From assembly GCF_000430505.1 (NCBI RefSeq), contig NZ_KE387153.1, positions 175,776 to 234,296 on the forward strand: 58,521 bases of DNA. Direction: 5' to 3'. Shown piece after piece: positions 1-7,800 of the stretch. How positions within the stretch are numbered: position 1 is the first letter of the stretch; the number at the start of each line of letters is the position of its first letter. The stretch is from Eisenibacter elegans DSM 3317 (GTDB lineage: Bacteria; Bacteroidota; Bacteroidia; Cytophagales; Microscillaceae). A program made the position numbers and the translations under genes. The notes beneath the pieces are model-generated. The model was not told the DNA's origin and searched no databases. It was given only the letters and a program-made list of their open reading frames with translations.

Positions 1-2
1 CC

Positions 3-119
3 CCTGAAAATAGCGACACAACTGCCGAGGACAAACCCAAGGCCGCTGCCAAGCCTGTATTCAAACCGAAAATACCCTCCAAGCCTCCACGCGATTCGGG
101 AGAGGCTGCCGGAGAATAA
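3..119 (+). CDS. C-terminal tail of an unidentified protein (partial)
   Basis: An open frame runs from the window edge to a TAA at 117-119. The 38 visible residues are rich in Pro, Lys and Ala (for example KPKAAAKPVFKPKIPSKPP), which looks like a disordered tail rather than a folded domain. The gene ends 32 bases before fmt in the same direction, so the two may be co-transcribed. Nothing in the tail identifies the product. Confidence 0.5.
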   Translation, partial: PENSDTTAEDKPKAAAKPVFKPKIPSKPPRDSGEAAGE

Positions 120-151
120 AAAAACCTTTACACACAATTGATTTTTTGCCA

Positions 152-1075
152 ATGCGTATCGTATTTATGGGCACGCCAGAGTTTGCCGTGCCTTCTTTAG
201 AAGCCATCGTAAAAGCCGGATTTGAGGTAGTAGGTGTCATTACAGCCCCAGACAAGCCCGCTGGCCGGGGCAAGAAACTACAAATGTCTGCCGTCAAAAC
301 AGCAGCCTTGGCCTTGGGTTTGCCCGTATTGCAACCCGAAAAACTAAAAGCACCTGAGTTTTTGGAAACCTTACGTGGTCTAAAAGCCGACTTGCAAGTA
401 GTGGTAGCCTTCCGAATGCTGCCCGAGGCTGTCTGGCAAATGCCCCCTCTAGGCACTTTCAACCTCCACGCTTCCCTGTTGCCCAAATACCGAGGTGCAG
501 CACCTATCAACTGGGCCATTATCAACGGAGAAGCAGAAACTGGCGTCACAACCTTTATGCTCCGCCACGAGATCGATACTGGCCCGGTAATGTTCCAAAC
601 CCGCACGGCCATCCAGCCCGACGACAATGCAGGTACCGTATATGAGCGACTGATGCACGAAGGTGCGATGCTTGTCGTCAAGACAATTCAGGCCATCGCA
701 GCGGGCAATATCCCACAAATACCACAAGACCTCTCCCAACCTGCTCCCCACGCCCCTAAGATTTTTAGAGAGACCTGCCAAATCGATTGGCAACGCCACG
801 CTCAGGAGCTACACAACTTTGTCCGTGGTCTGGCACCCTACCCTTCGGCCTGGGGTGAGATTGCCGGGCAGGTGTACAAGATTCAACAAACGGCCTTGCC
901 CGAGATGCTTCCAGCCCAAATCCCCGCAGAAGCTGCCCCGGGCAGCTTCTATACTGATCACAAAAAGCTGCTATTAGTTCGTACTGGTGAGGGATGGCTC
1001 TCCATTCTCCAGCTACAGCCCGAAGGCAAAAAATCAATGCCTATACAAGCCTTTTTGGCAGGAAACAAACTTTAA
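152..1075 (+). CDS. fmt: Methionyl-tRNA formyltransferase
   Basis: Transfers a formyl group from 10-formyl-tetrahydrofolate to initiator Met-tRNA in the cytoplasm. The N-terminus MRIVFMGTPEFAVPSL is the family signature. The formyl-transferase core follows, with NLHASLLPKYRGAAPINWAI carrying the catalytic Asn/His region and the SLLP loop, and then GETETG-like and DTGPV motifs. The C-terminal half is the OB-like tRNA-binding domain. About 307 residues is normal for the family. I chose the ATG at 152; a TTG two codons upstream is in frame but the family starts at MRIVF. The protein appears intact. It sits alone between a gene tail and a peroxiredoxin-like gene. Confidence 0.96.
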   Translation: MRIVFMGTPEFAVPSLEAIVKAGFEVVGVITAPDKPAGRGKKLQMSAVKTAALALGLPVLQPEKLKAPEFLETLRGLKADLQVVVAFRMLPEAVWQMPPLGTFNLHASLLPKYRGAAPINWAIINGEAETGVTTFMLRHEIDTGPVMFQTRTAIQPDDNAGTVYERLMHEGAMLVVKTIQAIAAGNIPQIPQDLSQPAPHAPKIFRETCQIDWQRHAQELHNFVRGLAPYPSAWGEIAGQVYKIQQTALPEMLPAQIPAEAAPGSFYTDHKKLLLVRTGEGWLSILQLQPEGKKSMPIQAFLAGNKL

Positions 1076-1143
1076 GCTGCCCAAACTTATTTGTGATGAT
1101 GGGTGTTTGCATTATATCTAATCCAGTTAAAACTAAAGCACTT

Positions 1144-1710
1144 ATGAGCAAACTAAACCCTGGTATTTCTGCCCCAGATTTTGAAATGGTAGACTTGTTT
1201 GATAGACCTGTCAAATTATCTGACTACCAAGGCAAAAAGGTGTTTTTAGGCTTTTATCGCAATGTCTATTGCCCGTTTTGCAATTTGCGCATCCACCAAG
1301 TCAAGAAGATGAAAGATTTTTTTGATGAGCACCAAACACAGGTTATCATTGTGATAGAAAGCAATGCTTCGCTAGTGCGCAAGAGTATTTTCCATACAGA
1401 AGTGGCTCCTGTTCCTATCATCTGTGATGCAGCACACAAGCTCTACGATATGTATGGGGTTCAAGAATCTTTCTTGGGGGTACTCAAGAGTGTGTTGTCT
1501 CCTCAGATGCTCAAAACAATGATGAATGGTAATAAGGAGATAGGTGCACCTTCTGGAAAAGATAAGGATGCGAACGAAAACCTCATGCCGGCAGATTTCT
1601 TAATAGATGAAAAAGGCATTATACAACACGCTTATTATGGTAAACACGTAGGCGACCATATCGATTTGGCTGAGGTCAAAAACTTTGTAACACAGCCTGC
1701 CTCGCTGTGA
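1144..1710 (+). CDS. AhpC/TSA-type peroxiredoxin-like protein
   Basis: A 188-residue thioredoxin-fold protein. It opens with PGISAPDFEMVDLFDRPVKL, the usual redoxin N-terminal strand. It carries a Cys-X-X-Cys pair in FYRNVYCPFCNLRIHQ near residue 40, where AhpC/TSA proteins place the peroxidatic cysteine. The C-terminal half has the strand PADFLIDEKGIIQHAYYG, typical of the family. The likely role is thiol-dependent peroxide reduction in the cytoplasm, since no signal peptide is visible. The peroxide substrate is not known. I chose the ATG at 1144 because homology begins there; upstream in-frame codons run back into fmt. A strong hairpin lies just after the stop. Confidence 0.85.
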   Translation: MSKLNPGISAPDFEMVDLFDRPVKLSDYQGKKVFLGFYRNVYCPFCNLRIHQVKKMKDFFDEHQTQVIIVIESNASLVRKSIFHTEVAPVPIICDAAHKLYDMYGVQESFLGVLKSVLSPQMLKTMMNGNKEIGAPSGKDKDANENLMPADFLIDEKGIIQHAYYGKHVGDHIDLAEVKNFVTQPASL

Positions 1711-1719
1711 GGTATCACA

Positions 1720-1747
1720 ATCGTGCCTGTGCGGACACAGGCACGAT
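1720..1747. terminator. Perfect 12-bp hairpin between convergent genes
   Basis: Arms ATCGTGCCTGTG (1720-1731) and CACAGGCACGAT (1736-1747) are perfectly complementary around a 4-base loop CGGA. It lies between the stop of the peroxiredoxin-like gene (+) and the stop of the lipocalin-like gene (-). An A-tract follows on the + strand rather than a T-tract, so it is not a textbook intrinsic terminator. Its place between tail-to-tail genes suggests bidirectional termination or 3'-end protection. Confidence 0.7.
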
Positions 1748-1760
1748 CAAAAAAAATAGC

Positions 1761-2411
1761 TTACTCCCGTACAAAGACCAAGGTTTTTCTTTCACCACTA
1801 AGTATGAGCCTTGTTTGTTCTACTGCTTTGATGCCCAAAAGCTGTACATTGCCATTTTCTAAGGAAATGACCAAGCGTTGGCCTGTGTCATCTAACTTCC
1901 ACTTGGCTTCTTCGGTCTGCTCCACAGATGCTTGCTCATCGTTTTCGTCATAGGTATAGGTTTTGTAGGTCGACTGTGCTGTTCCATCCATTTGCAACCT
2001 TAGGGTGATACCCTGTTCTTCATTGACCCAATACCCCACCAACAGTTCTCGACGCTTGTTTGCCTCGTTGGGTGTAAGGGCTATTAGCTTGATGAAGGTA
2101 ATCTCTTCTCTACCTGTTTGGATAACAAACTCATCAGGCTTGATGCTTACAACTTTGGCTTCTTCGACTACACGGCCTTCTTCTAGGATTTGAAATGTGG
2201 TATTATTGTTGGCTAGCTTCCAAGTGCCGTTTTTGCGCCTGTAGTCTCCCTCTTGCATAAAAATTTCGCCATTGGCCTGCATCACCAGCTCCTTGCCTCC
2301 ATCAAACATCCAAGTACCAACCAATAGGTTTTCTTTGTTGTTTTGTGCCAAGAGTGCTAGTGGTGTCCACAGTATAAGACACAACATAGACAAGATGTGT
2401 ATAGGTTTCAT
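1761..2411 (-). CDS. Secreted lipocalin-like domain protein (two-repeat)
   Basis: A 216-residue protein with a clear signal peptide (MKPIHILSMLCLILWTPLAL, cleavage after LLAQ). The mature part appears to contain two related beta-rich units, each opening with a LLVG-W motif: LLVGTWMFDGGKELVMQANG near residue 30 and LLVGYWVNEEQGITLRLQMD near residue 123. This pattern (GxW start, then 'write-out' strands) matches the lipocalin-like domains common in Bacteroidota exported proteins. The ligand is unknown. The gene is monocistronic, flanked by hairpins at 1720-1747 and 2499-2536. The start is an ATG directly before the signal peptide. Confidence 0.7.
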   Translation of the reverse strand: MKPIHILSMLCLILWTPLALLAQNNKENLLVGTWMFDGGKELVMQANGEIFMQEGDYRRKNGTWKLANNNTTFQILEEGRVVEEAKVVSIKPDEFVIQTGREEITFIKLIALTPNEANKRRELLVGYWVNEEQGITLRLQMDGTAQSTYKTYTYDENDEQASVEQTEEAKWKLDDTGQRLVISLENGNVQLLGIKAVEQTRLILSGERKTLVFVRE

Positions 2412-2498
2412 AGGCTTTTTTGGGTGTTTTGGTTATTGACGAAATGTAGCGGCGATTTGTTATGCAAACCTTAACACTTATTCAGGGTTGCCTAAGTC

Positions 2499-2536
2499 AA
2501 AAAAGCCACTAGAGCGCATACGTCCACCCTAGTGGC
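2499..2536 (-). terminator. Intrinsic terminator for the truncated VIT/VWA gene
   Basis: Read on the minus strand, GCCACTAG (2529-2536) pairs with CTAGTGGC (2505-2512) and is followed at once by six T residues (2499-2504 as A on the + strand). It lies 14 bases beyond the stop of the minus-strand gene at 2550. This is a standard Rho-independent form. Confidence 0.75.
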
Positions 2537-2549
2537 CTCAATCAGGGTT

Positions 2550-3485
2550 TTATTCAAATGAGATATAAAGCTCAGCGGTTTGGCTTTTAGCCAATGTTTG
2601 ACCGTTTTCGACGGCAGGCAGCCACTGATAAGCGCGTACAAGGCGTTCTAGTTCTTGGCTAAACACTTTGCCGGGGCTTTTGAGTATCACGATATGGGTA
2701 ACTTGCCCTTTGTCATCCACAGTTACAATAAATGTAACGCCTTTGGGGCCTTTTTGGGGAACTTGGCCTACATCTCGGCGATTTTGGCGTACATATTCCA
2801 CGAATGCGGCCATTCCATTGGCAGGCACAGCTAACTGAATGTTTGTCTGTTCTGAAAAAGCAATGGATTCCATCAGTTCCTCCTCATCAGCTACCACCGT
2901 CAACTCTTGTTTGTGCAAGCGCTCTGCGCTGTTGGTTTTAGCCTCTTTTCGCCGCACAGGAGCCATGTCATACATTACGTGGCTACTGCCCACAGCATAG
3001 TTGCTCACCCCTTCGGGCAAGCCAAGAGGTTGCTGTACAGTAGTGTATTCGCCGCTTTTGTTACGAACAAGGTCATCTATGGCTACAAAGGAGGTATAGT
3101 TGGTTAGCAGGTTGTAGTCTAAGCCAAGTTTGGTGATTTCGGCGATTTTTCCATCATCACTGCCTATATTGACATAATCGTTCAAAATCTCAACACGTTT
3201 GCGCGCCCAGAGGTAGCGCAGGCCTTGTCCCTTGGTTTGGGTCGCTTGATTGAGCGCCAGAGTCTGCTTGTAGGGTTTGTTGCCCGAAAGTCCCTCAATG
3301 GTAACCTGCCCTTTAGCTTCGCCTTTATACTTGCCATACACCAAGATAGGTCGCTGAGCGAACACATCTCCAATACTGACCGGCTCTAGGTCATAGACAT
3401 CGAAGCCGTCGAAGCGCAAGCGGATATTGGTCAGCACCGGGCGCTCTATATACTGACGAAAGCGCACAGCCTCTGCCGGAGCTTC
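2550..3485 (-). pseudogene. 5'-truncated VIT/von Willebrand-type protein with TonB-like C-terminus
   Basis: The reading frame encodes the C-terminal part of an inter-alpha-trypsin-inhibitor heavy-chain-like protein. PVLTNIRLRFDGFDVYDLEP, then IGDVFAQRPILVYGKYKGEA and RYLWARKRVEILNDY, are typical of the segment that follows the VWA domain in this family. The last about 90 residues (YVRQNRRDVG... FIVTVDDKGQVTHIVILKSP) resemble the TonB C-terminal/energy-transducer fold seen in Bacteroidota surface proteins. The VIT and VWA domains and the start are absent. At 3486 the sequence switches to an IS630-like transposase C-terminus, and no ATG of its own precedes the homology. An in-frame ATG inside the IS sequence (MNLVEYA) could allow translation, but the product would lack a signal peptide. 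The tail still has a clean frame and terminator, so the loss may be recent. Confidence 0.7.
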
Positions 3486-3966
3486 GGCATATTCCACCAG
3501 ATTCAACTTGGGTGAATAAGCGGCTATAAAATAGAGGTTCTTCCGTAAGTTTGGCGACTTCTGCGAAATAGTCTGCTACCTGCTCTGAGTTTACCTTTTT
3601 GAAAGCGACACATTCCGACTCGCTCAGCAGACTTGGCTGAGGACGGACATCGGCTTTGTAGAGCGCCTCAAACCCACCTCATATATAGGTGTTGATGTAT
3701 TTACGGACACTCTGCTCGTGAATCCCAAAATAGACAGCTATTTCTGAAAACTCCTTCCCCAATTGATAGCGCTTCAACACACGTAATTTTTTATGTGTAT
3801 ATACTCGGGCCTGATGACGACAAAAGTATCGCTGGTATTCTGATTGGTTAAAACCTCTGTTATCAAATTTTTTTCGTTGGCAGCCTATACGCAAATATAC
3901 GGATTTAAGCCTAAAGGGAGTAATTTTAAGCGTGCTTAACCTTATTTGTTGTTGTCTGATTATCAA
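3486..3966 (-). mobile_element. Decayed IS630-like element (internally deleted transposase)
   Basis: On the minus strand, 3966-3679 encodes the N-terminal helix-turn-helix part of an IS630-type transposase (KKLRVLKRYQLGKEFSEIAV ... HEQSVRKYINTYI). An in-frame TGA follows, and the same frame then continues as GGFEALYKADVRPQPSLLSE, typical of the linker after the HTH. The catalytic DDE core is missing. In another frame, 3550-3486 encodes the C-terminal motif FIAAYSPKLNLVEYA. The element therefore has a premature stop and a large internal deletion and cannot encode an active transposase. Its 3' segment abuts the truncated VIT gene. The last about 60 bp recur at 45120-45183. Terminal inverted repeats could not be recognised, so the ends are approximate. 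Confidence 0.75.
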
Positions 3967-3995
3967 GTTATTTTGGGTTCATTGACTGCTATAAA

Positions 3996-4026
3996 TTGAC
4001 TATATTGGCTAATGTTCATACCTTTG
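3996..4026 (+). promoter_or_regulatory. Bacteroidota-type promoter for the PAP2 gene
   Basis: TTG (3996-3998), a 20-base spacer, then TACCTTTG (4019-4026), which fits the -33/-7 consensus TTTG / TAnnTTTG. The ATG of the PAP2 gene is 31 bases downstream. Confidence 0.5.
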
Positions 4027-4057
4027 AATAATTGTTATTTGCCAATCAACCCAATAT

Positions 4058-4651
4058 ATGTTGCTTGATACTGCCGGGGTACTGCCCCTTCTCTCAAACT
4101 GGGATACAGATTTGTTTTTATGGTTGAATCAAAGGCATCTGCCCATACTCGACAGCCTGATGTTCAATTTGAGTAAAACCACCGTTTGGATTCCATTCTA
4201 TTTGGGTTTGCTAGTGATGGCATACTACAGCTTGGCTAAAAACTTACGACAGACGCTTTTGTTGGTCATTTTTATAGCCCTGACAGTAGTAGCAGCAGAC
4301 CGCTTTACTTCGGGGGTGATGAAACCCTACTTCGAGCGTTTGCGCCCTTCACACGAACCCTCACTTCAAGGGCAAGTACATTTGGTAAACGATTATCGTG
4401 GGGGGAAGTATGGCTTTGCATCTTCACACGCTGCCAATACCTTTGCGTTGGCTACATTTTTTGGTGTGGCCCTCTATGATCGGTGGCCTCTGTGGGCTAG
4501 GTTGGGGCTTTTTGGATGGGCAGTGCTTGTTTCTTATACTCGGATTTATTTGGGCGTACATTACCCTGCCGATATTTTGGCCGGAGCTTTGGTCGGGGGA
4601 CTTTTTGCCTTGGGAGGGGCTTGGGCTTGGCAGCGGCTATCCAGCAGCTAA
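4058..4651 (+). CDS. PAP2-family membrane phosphatase (lipid/undecaprenyl-diphosphatase type)
   Basis: A 197-residue integral membrane protein with about five to six hydrophobic segments. All three phosphatase motifs are visible: KPYFERLRP at residues 89-97, SSHAAN at 122-127 (the PSGH-equivalent, with His124), and Arg162 with His168 and Asp172 in TRIYLGVHYPADI. These residues form the catalytic pocket in PAP2 enzymes. It probably dephosphorylates a lipid pyrophosphate such as undecaprenyl diphosphate or a phosphatidate at the membrane; the substrate cannot be read from sequence. Length is normal for small bacterial PAP2 proteins. It appears monocistronic, with a promoter at 3996-4026. Confidence 0.9.
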   Translation: MLLDTAGVLPLLSNWDTDLFLWLNQRHLPILDSLMFNLSKTTVWIPFYLGLLVMAYYSLAKNLRQTLLLVIFIALTVVAADRFTSGVMKPYFERLRPSHEPSLQGQVHLVNDYRGGKYGFASSHAANTFALATFFGVALYDRWPLWARLGLFGWAVLVSYTRIYLGVHYPADILAGALVGGLFALGGAWAWQRLSSS

Positions 4652-4669
4652 AAATTCTTACGTGGATCC

Positions 4670-4677
4670 TATCTTTG
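4670..4677 (+). promoter_or_regulatory. Possible -7 element for the 1766-residue signalling gene
   Basis: TATCTTTG matches TAnnTTTG and lies 166 bases before the ATG at 4844. No convincing -33 TTG is at the right distance, so this is a weak call. If real, the leader would contain the hairpin at 4783-4805. Confidence 0.25.
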
Positions 4678-4782
4678 CTCAAATTAGGGCGAAAAACCTC
4701 AAACAAGCCTATCGCTTTAACGTATTTTTTAGCTAAAACCAAGGTTTTGGGCTAATTTTTGCGTAAAATAAAAAGACACCAT

Positions 4783-4805
4783 ACTCCTCAATGCTCTTGA
4801 GGAGT
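4783..4805 (+). promoter_or_regulatory. Hairpin in the leader of the kinase/phosphatase gene
   Basis: ACTCCTCAA (4783-4791) and TTGAGGAGT (4797-4805) pair perfectly over a 5-base loop. It lies 38 bases before the start codon and has no T-run, so it is more likely a leader structure or regulator-binding palindrome than a terminator. Its function is unknown. Confidence 0.4.
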
Positions 4806-4843
4806 TCGATTACCACACACCTTTTCAGGAAGAACTACGTGCT

Positions 4844-7800
4844 ATGCTGACAGAAACGCCTACGCTCATTTATGAAGGAGCGAACTCCTATGTATACAAA
4901 ACTGCGCTCAATGGTTTAGTAGAAAATACTGCTTTGGTTGGTTATCAAGAACAATCAGCCATTTTGAAAGTCCTCAAAAACCCGCAGCCCTCGCGTGAGC
5001 AACTGACGCTCTTTTATAACGAATACGAAATCATCAAGAACCTCGAAGTACGTGGCGTTCGCCGAGTGCTGCGCCGTGGGCGTTACCAAGACCAGCCCGC
5101 TCTCTGGTTGGAGTATGTGCCTGGGGTTACGCTCAAGGAAATGCAACTGGCTGCGCGTGCCAACCTAACCCGCTTTTTTGATATTGCTATCCCGCTGGCG
5201 CAAATTATGGCCGAAGTACATCAAGCCGGCATCATTCATAAAGACCTTAACAGCAACAATGTATTATACAATCCTGATAACAAGCAGGTTACACTCATAG
5301 ATTTTGGCATCTCTTCAAAAATAACTCTCAAAAAACAACACCTCGGCAACCCCGAAAAGTTAGAAGGAACCTTAGATTATATTTCTCCTGAGCAAACAGG
5401 ACGAATGAACCGCGTAGTAGACTATCGGACAGATCTCTACTCGCTGGGGATAGTATTTTTCGAATTGCTTACCGGGCGGCTGCCTTTTCAGAGTAATGAT
5501 GCGATGGAGCTGGTACACGCACATCTAGCACACACCCCACCAGCGCCGCATACACTCAACCCTGATGTACCGGAGGTGCTTTCGGAGGTAGTACTCAAAC
5601 TATTGTCCAAAAATGCCGAAGACCGCTACCGCTCTGCTTTTGGGTTGTTGCATGACCTCAAAATCATCCGCGAACGCTGGGAAGCTCTTGCCGAAAAAAG
5701 CCCTGACAAGCTCCGTAGTATTGGTTTTGCCATCGCTCAAGAGGATTATTCGGGTCAGTTCCAAATCCCTGAAAAGCTCTATGGCCGCCAAGTTGAGCTA
5801 GAACGCTTGCTCAAGGCATATCAAAATGCTTGTAGTGGCCGCATTGAGTTGTTGCTTGTAGAAGGTTACTCGGGCGTGGGCAAATCTGCCTTAGTACACG
5901 AAATATACCGCGAAATCACCGAAAAACGGGGCTATTTTATCGAAGGCAAATTTGACCAATTCCAACGAAATATCCCCTATTTTGCTTGGATTCAAGCTTT
6001 TAAAAGTTTTATCAACCAAGTATTGACCGAAAGCCCCGAACAACTCGAAAACTGGAAAAGCAAGATCTTGGGCGCTATCGGTTCTAATGGCCGTCTGCTG
6101 ACGGATGTGTTGCCCTCGCTAGAGCTGGTCATAGGCGAACAACCGGAGCTGCTAGAGCTGGGAGTATCAGAATCTCAAAACCGCTTCAATTATGTGATGC
6201 AGAATTTCGTTAACTGTATCTCGAAGCGTGAGCACCCCATGGTCATTTTTATTGATGACTGGCAGTGGGCTGACAATGCTTCATTAGCCTTGCTCAAAAC
6301 ACTCCTCGAAAACCAAGCCGAAGATTATTTGCTGATCATCGGCTCTTACCGAAGTAATGAAGTAGGAGAAACACACCCTTTCCGGCATACCATTGAGGAA
6401 ATAAAGCAGCTGCACGTCTCTATAGATACACTGGAAATCAATAACCTGCCCCAACAGGATGTCACTGCGCTCATTAGCGATTCCTTACAAAGTAGCCCCG
6501 AAGTGGTAGCCCCCTTGGCCGAGCTGGTCTACCAAAAAACACAAGGGAATCCCTTTTTTGTAACCCAGACGCTCCGCTCTCTTTACGAAGAACATTGGCT
6601 TTACTTTGATTTTGAACAACGCCTATGGCGCTGGGATCTCGAAAAGCTCAAAAACCTCAATATCAGTGATAATGTGGTAGACCTTATTGCCAAAAAATAC
6701 CAAAAACTCAACATCGATACCAAAGAAACCCTCAAACAGGCCGCCTGTATCGGGAGTGTGTTTTCGGTTGATTTTCTGACAATGATTAGCCCGCTTTTCC
6801 AAGAGCCCGAACAAATCGCGCAGGCCCTAGAGCCGGCGCTTATCGAAGGGCTTATCGCCCCTCACGAATACGAATACAAGTTTGTACACGACCGTATCCA
6901 ACAGGCTATTTATGCGCAAATACCTACTAAGCGTAAGCGTGATATACACCTGCGTATAGGCCGCCTACTGCTCGAAAAAATCCCCCCCGAGAAGCAAGAA
7001 GAATACATCTTCGACATAGTCAATCAGTGGAATTATGGCATCACACTGTTGCAAAACCCCACTGATAAACTACTCTTGGCTACGCTCAACCTTCAAGCTG
7101 GGAACAAGGCCAAAGGAGCCGCTGCATACCGGCCTGCTTTTGTGTGTTTTACCAATGCTATCAGCTTGTTGGATGCGCAAAGTTGCTGGACAGACTATTA
7201 TGAATTTACGCTCAAGCTATTTACCGAAGCCGCGCAGACGGCATTCTTGTTGGGCGAATTTGATTTGATGCACGAGTTTGCCGCCGCTATTGTCCAAAAT
7301 GCGGCCCGCAGCCTCGATCATCTGGCTTCTTACGAAATCCGGATGCAGTATTATATCGCCAACAATCGCCAACAAGAGGCTCTCGACCACGGCTTGGAGT
7401 TTTTAGAGATGGTAGGTATCCCACTCGAAACAGAAGCCCCTGCAATCGAAGATATCCCCGGGCTGGCCTATCTCCCCGAGTTAGACAATGAGACAGTATT
7501 GGCGGCGATGGATGTGATGGACAGCATCATCACACCGGCTTGGGCAATGCACCCACGGCTCTTTAAGCAGATTTGTTATACCATGAATGCGCTCTCGATA
7601 CGCCACGGCAACTGTACTTCTTCGGCAGTAGGTTATGCCTTCTATGGCGGGCTGCTTTGTGGAGGGCTGGGGGATATTGACCAAGGCTATGCCTATGGCA
7701 AGGCTGCTATGGAACTGATAGACCGCTATGGCAACGAAGCCCGATACATTCGCTCAAAGGTTGAAAACATCTACATCTCGACAGTAATGCACTGGAAAGA

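Noticed and set aside
994-1143. Longer N-terminus for the peroxiredoxin-like protein
   Set aside because: The extra 50 codons overlap fmt and lack homology; the redoxin fold starts at the ATG at 1144.
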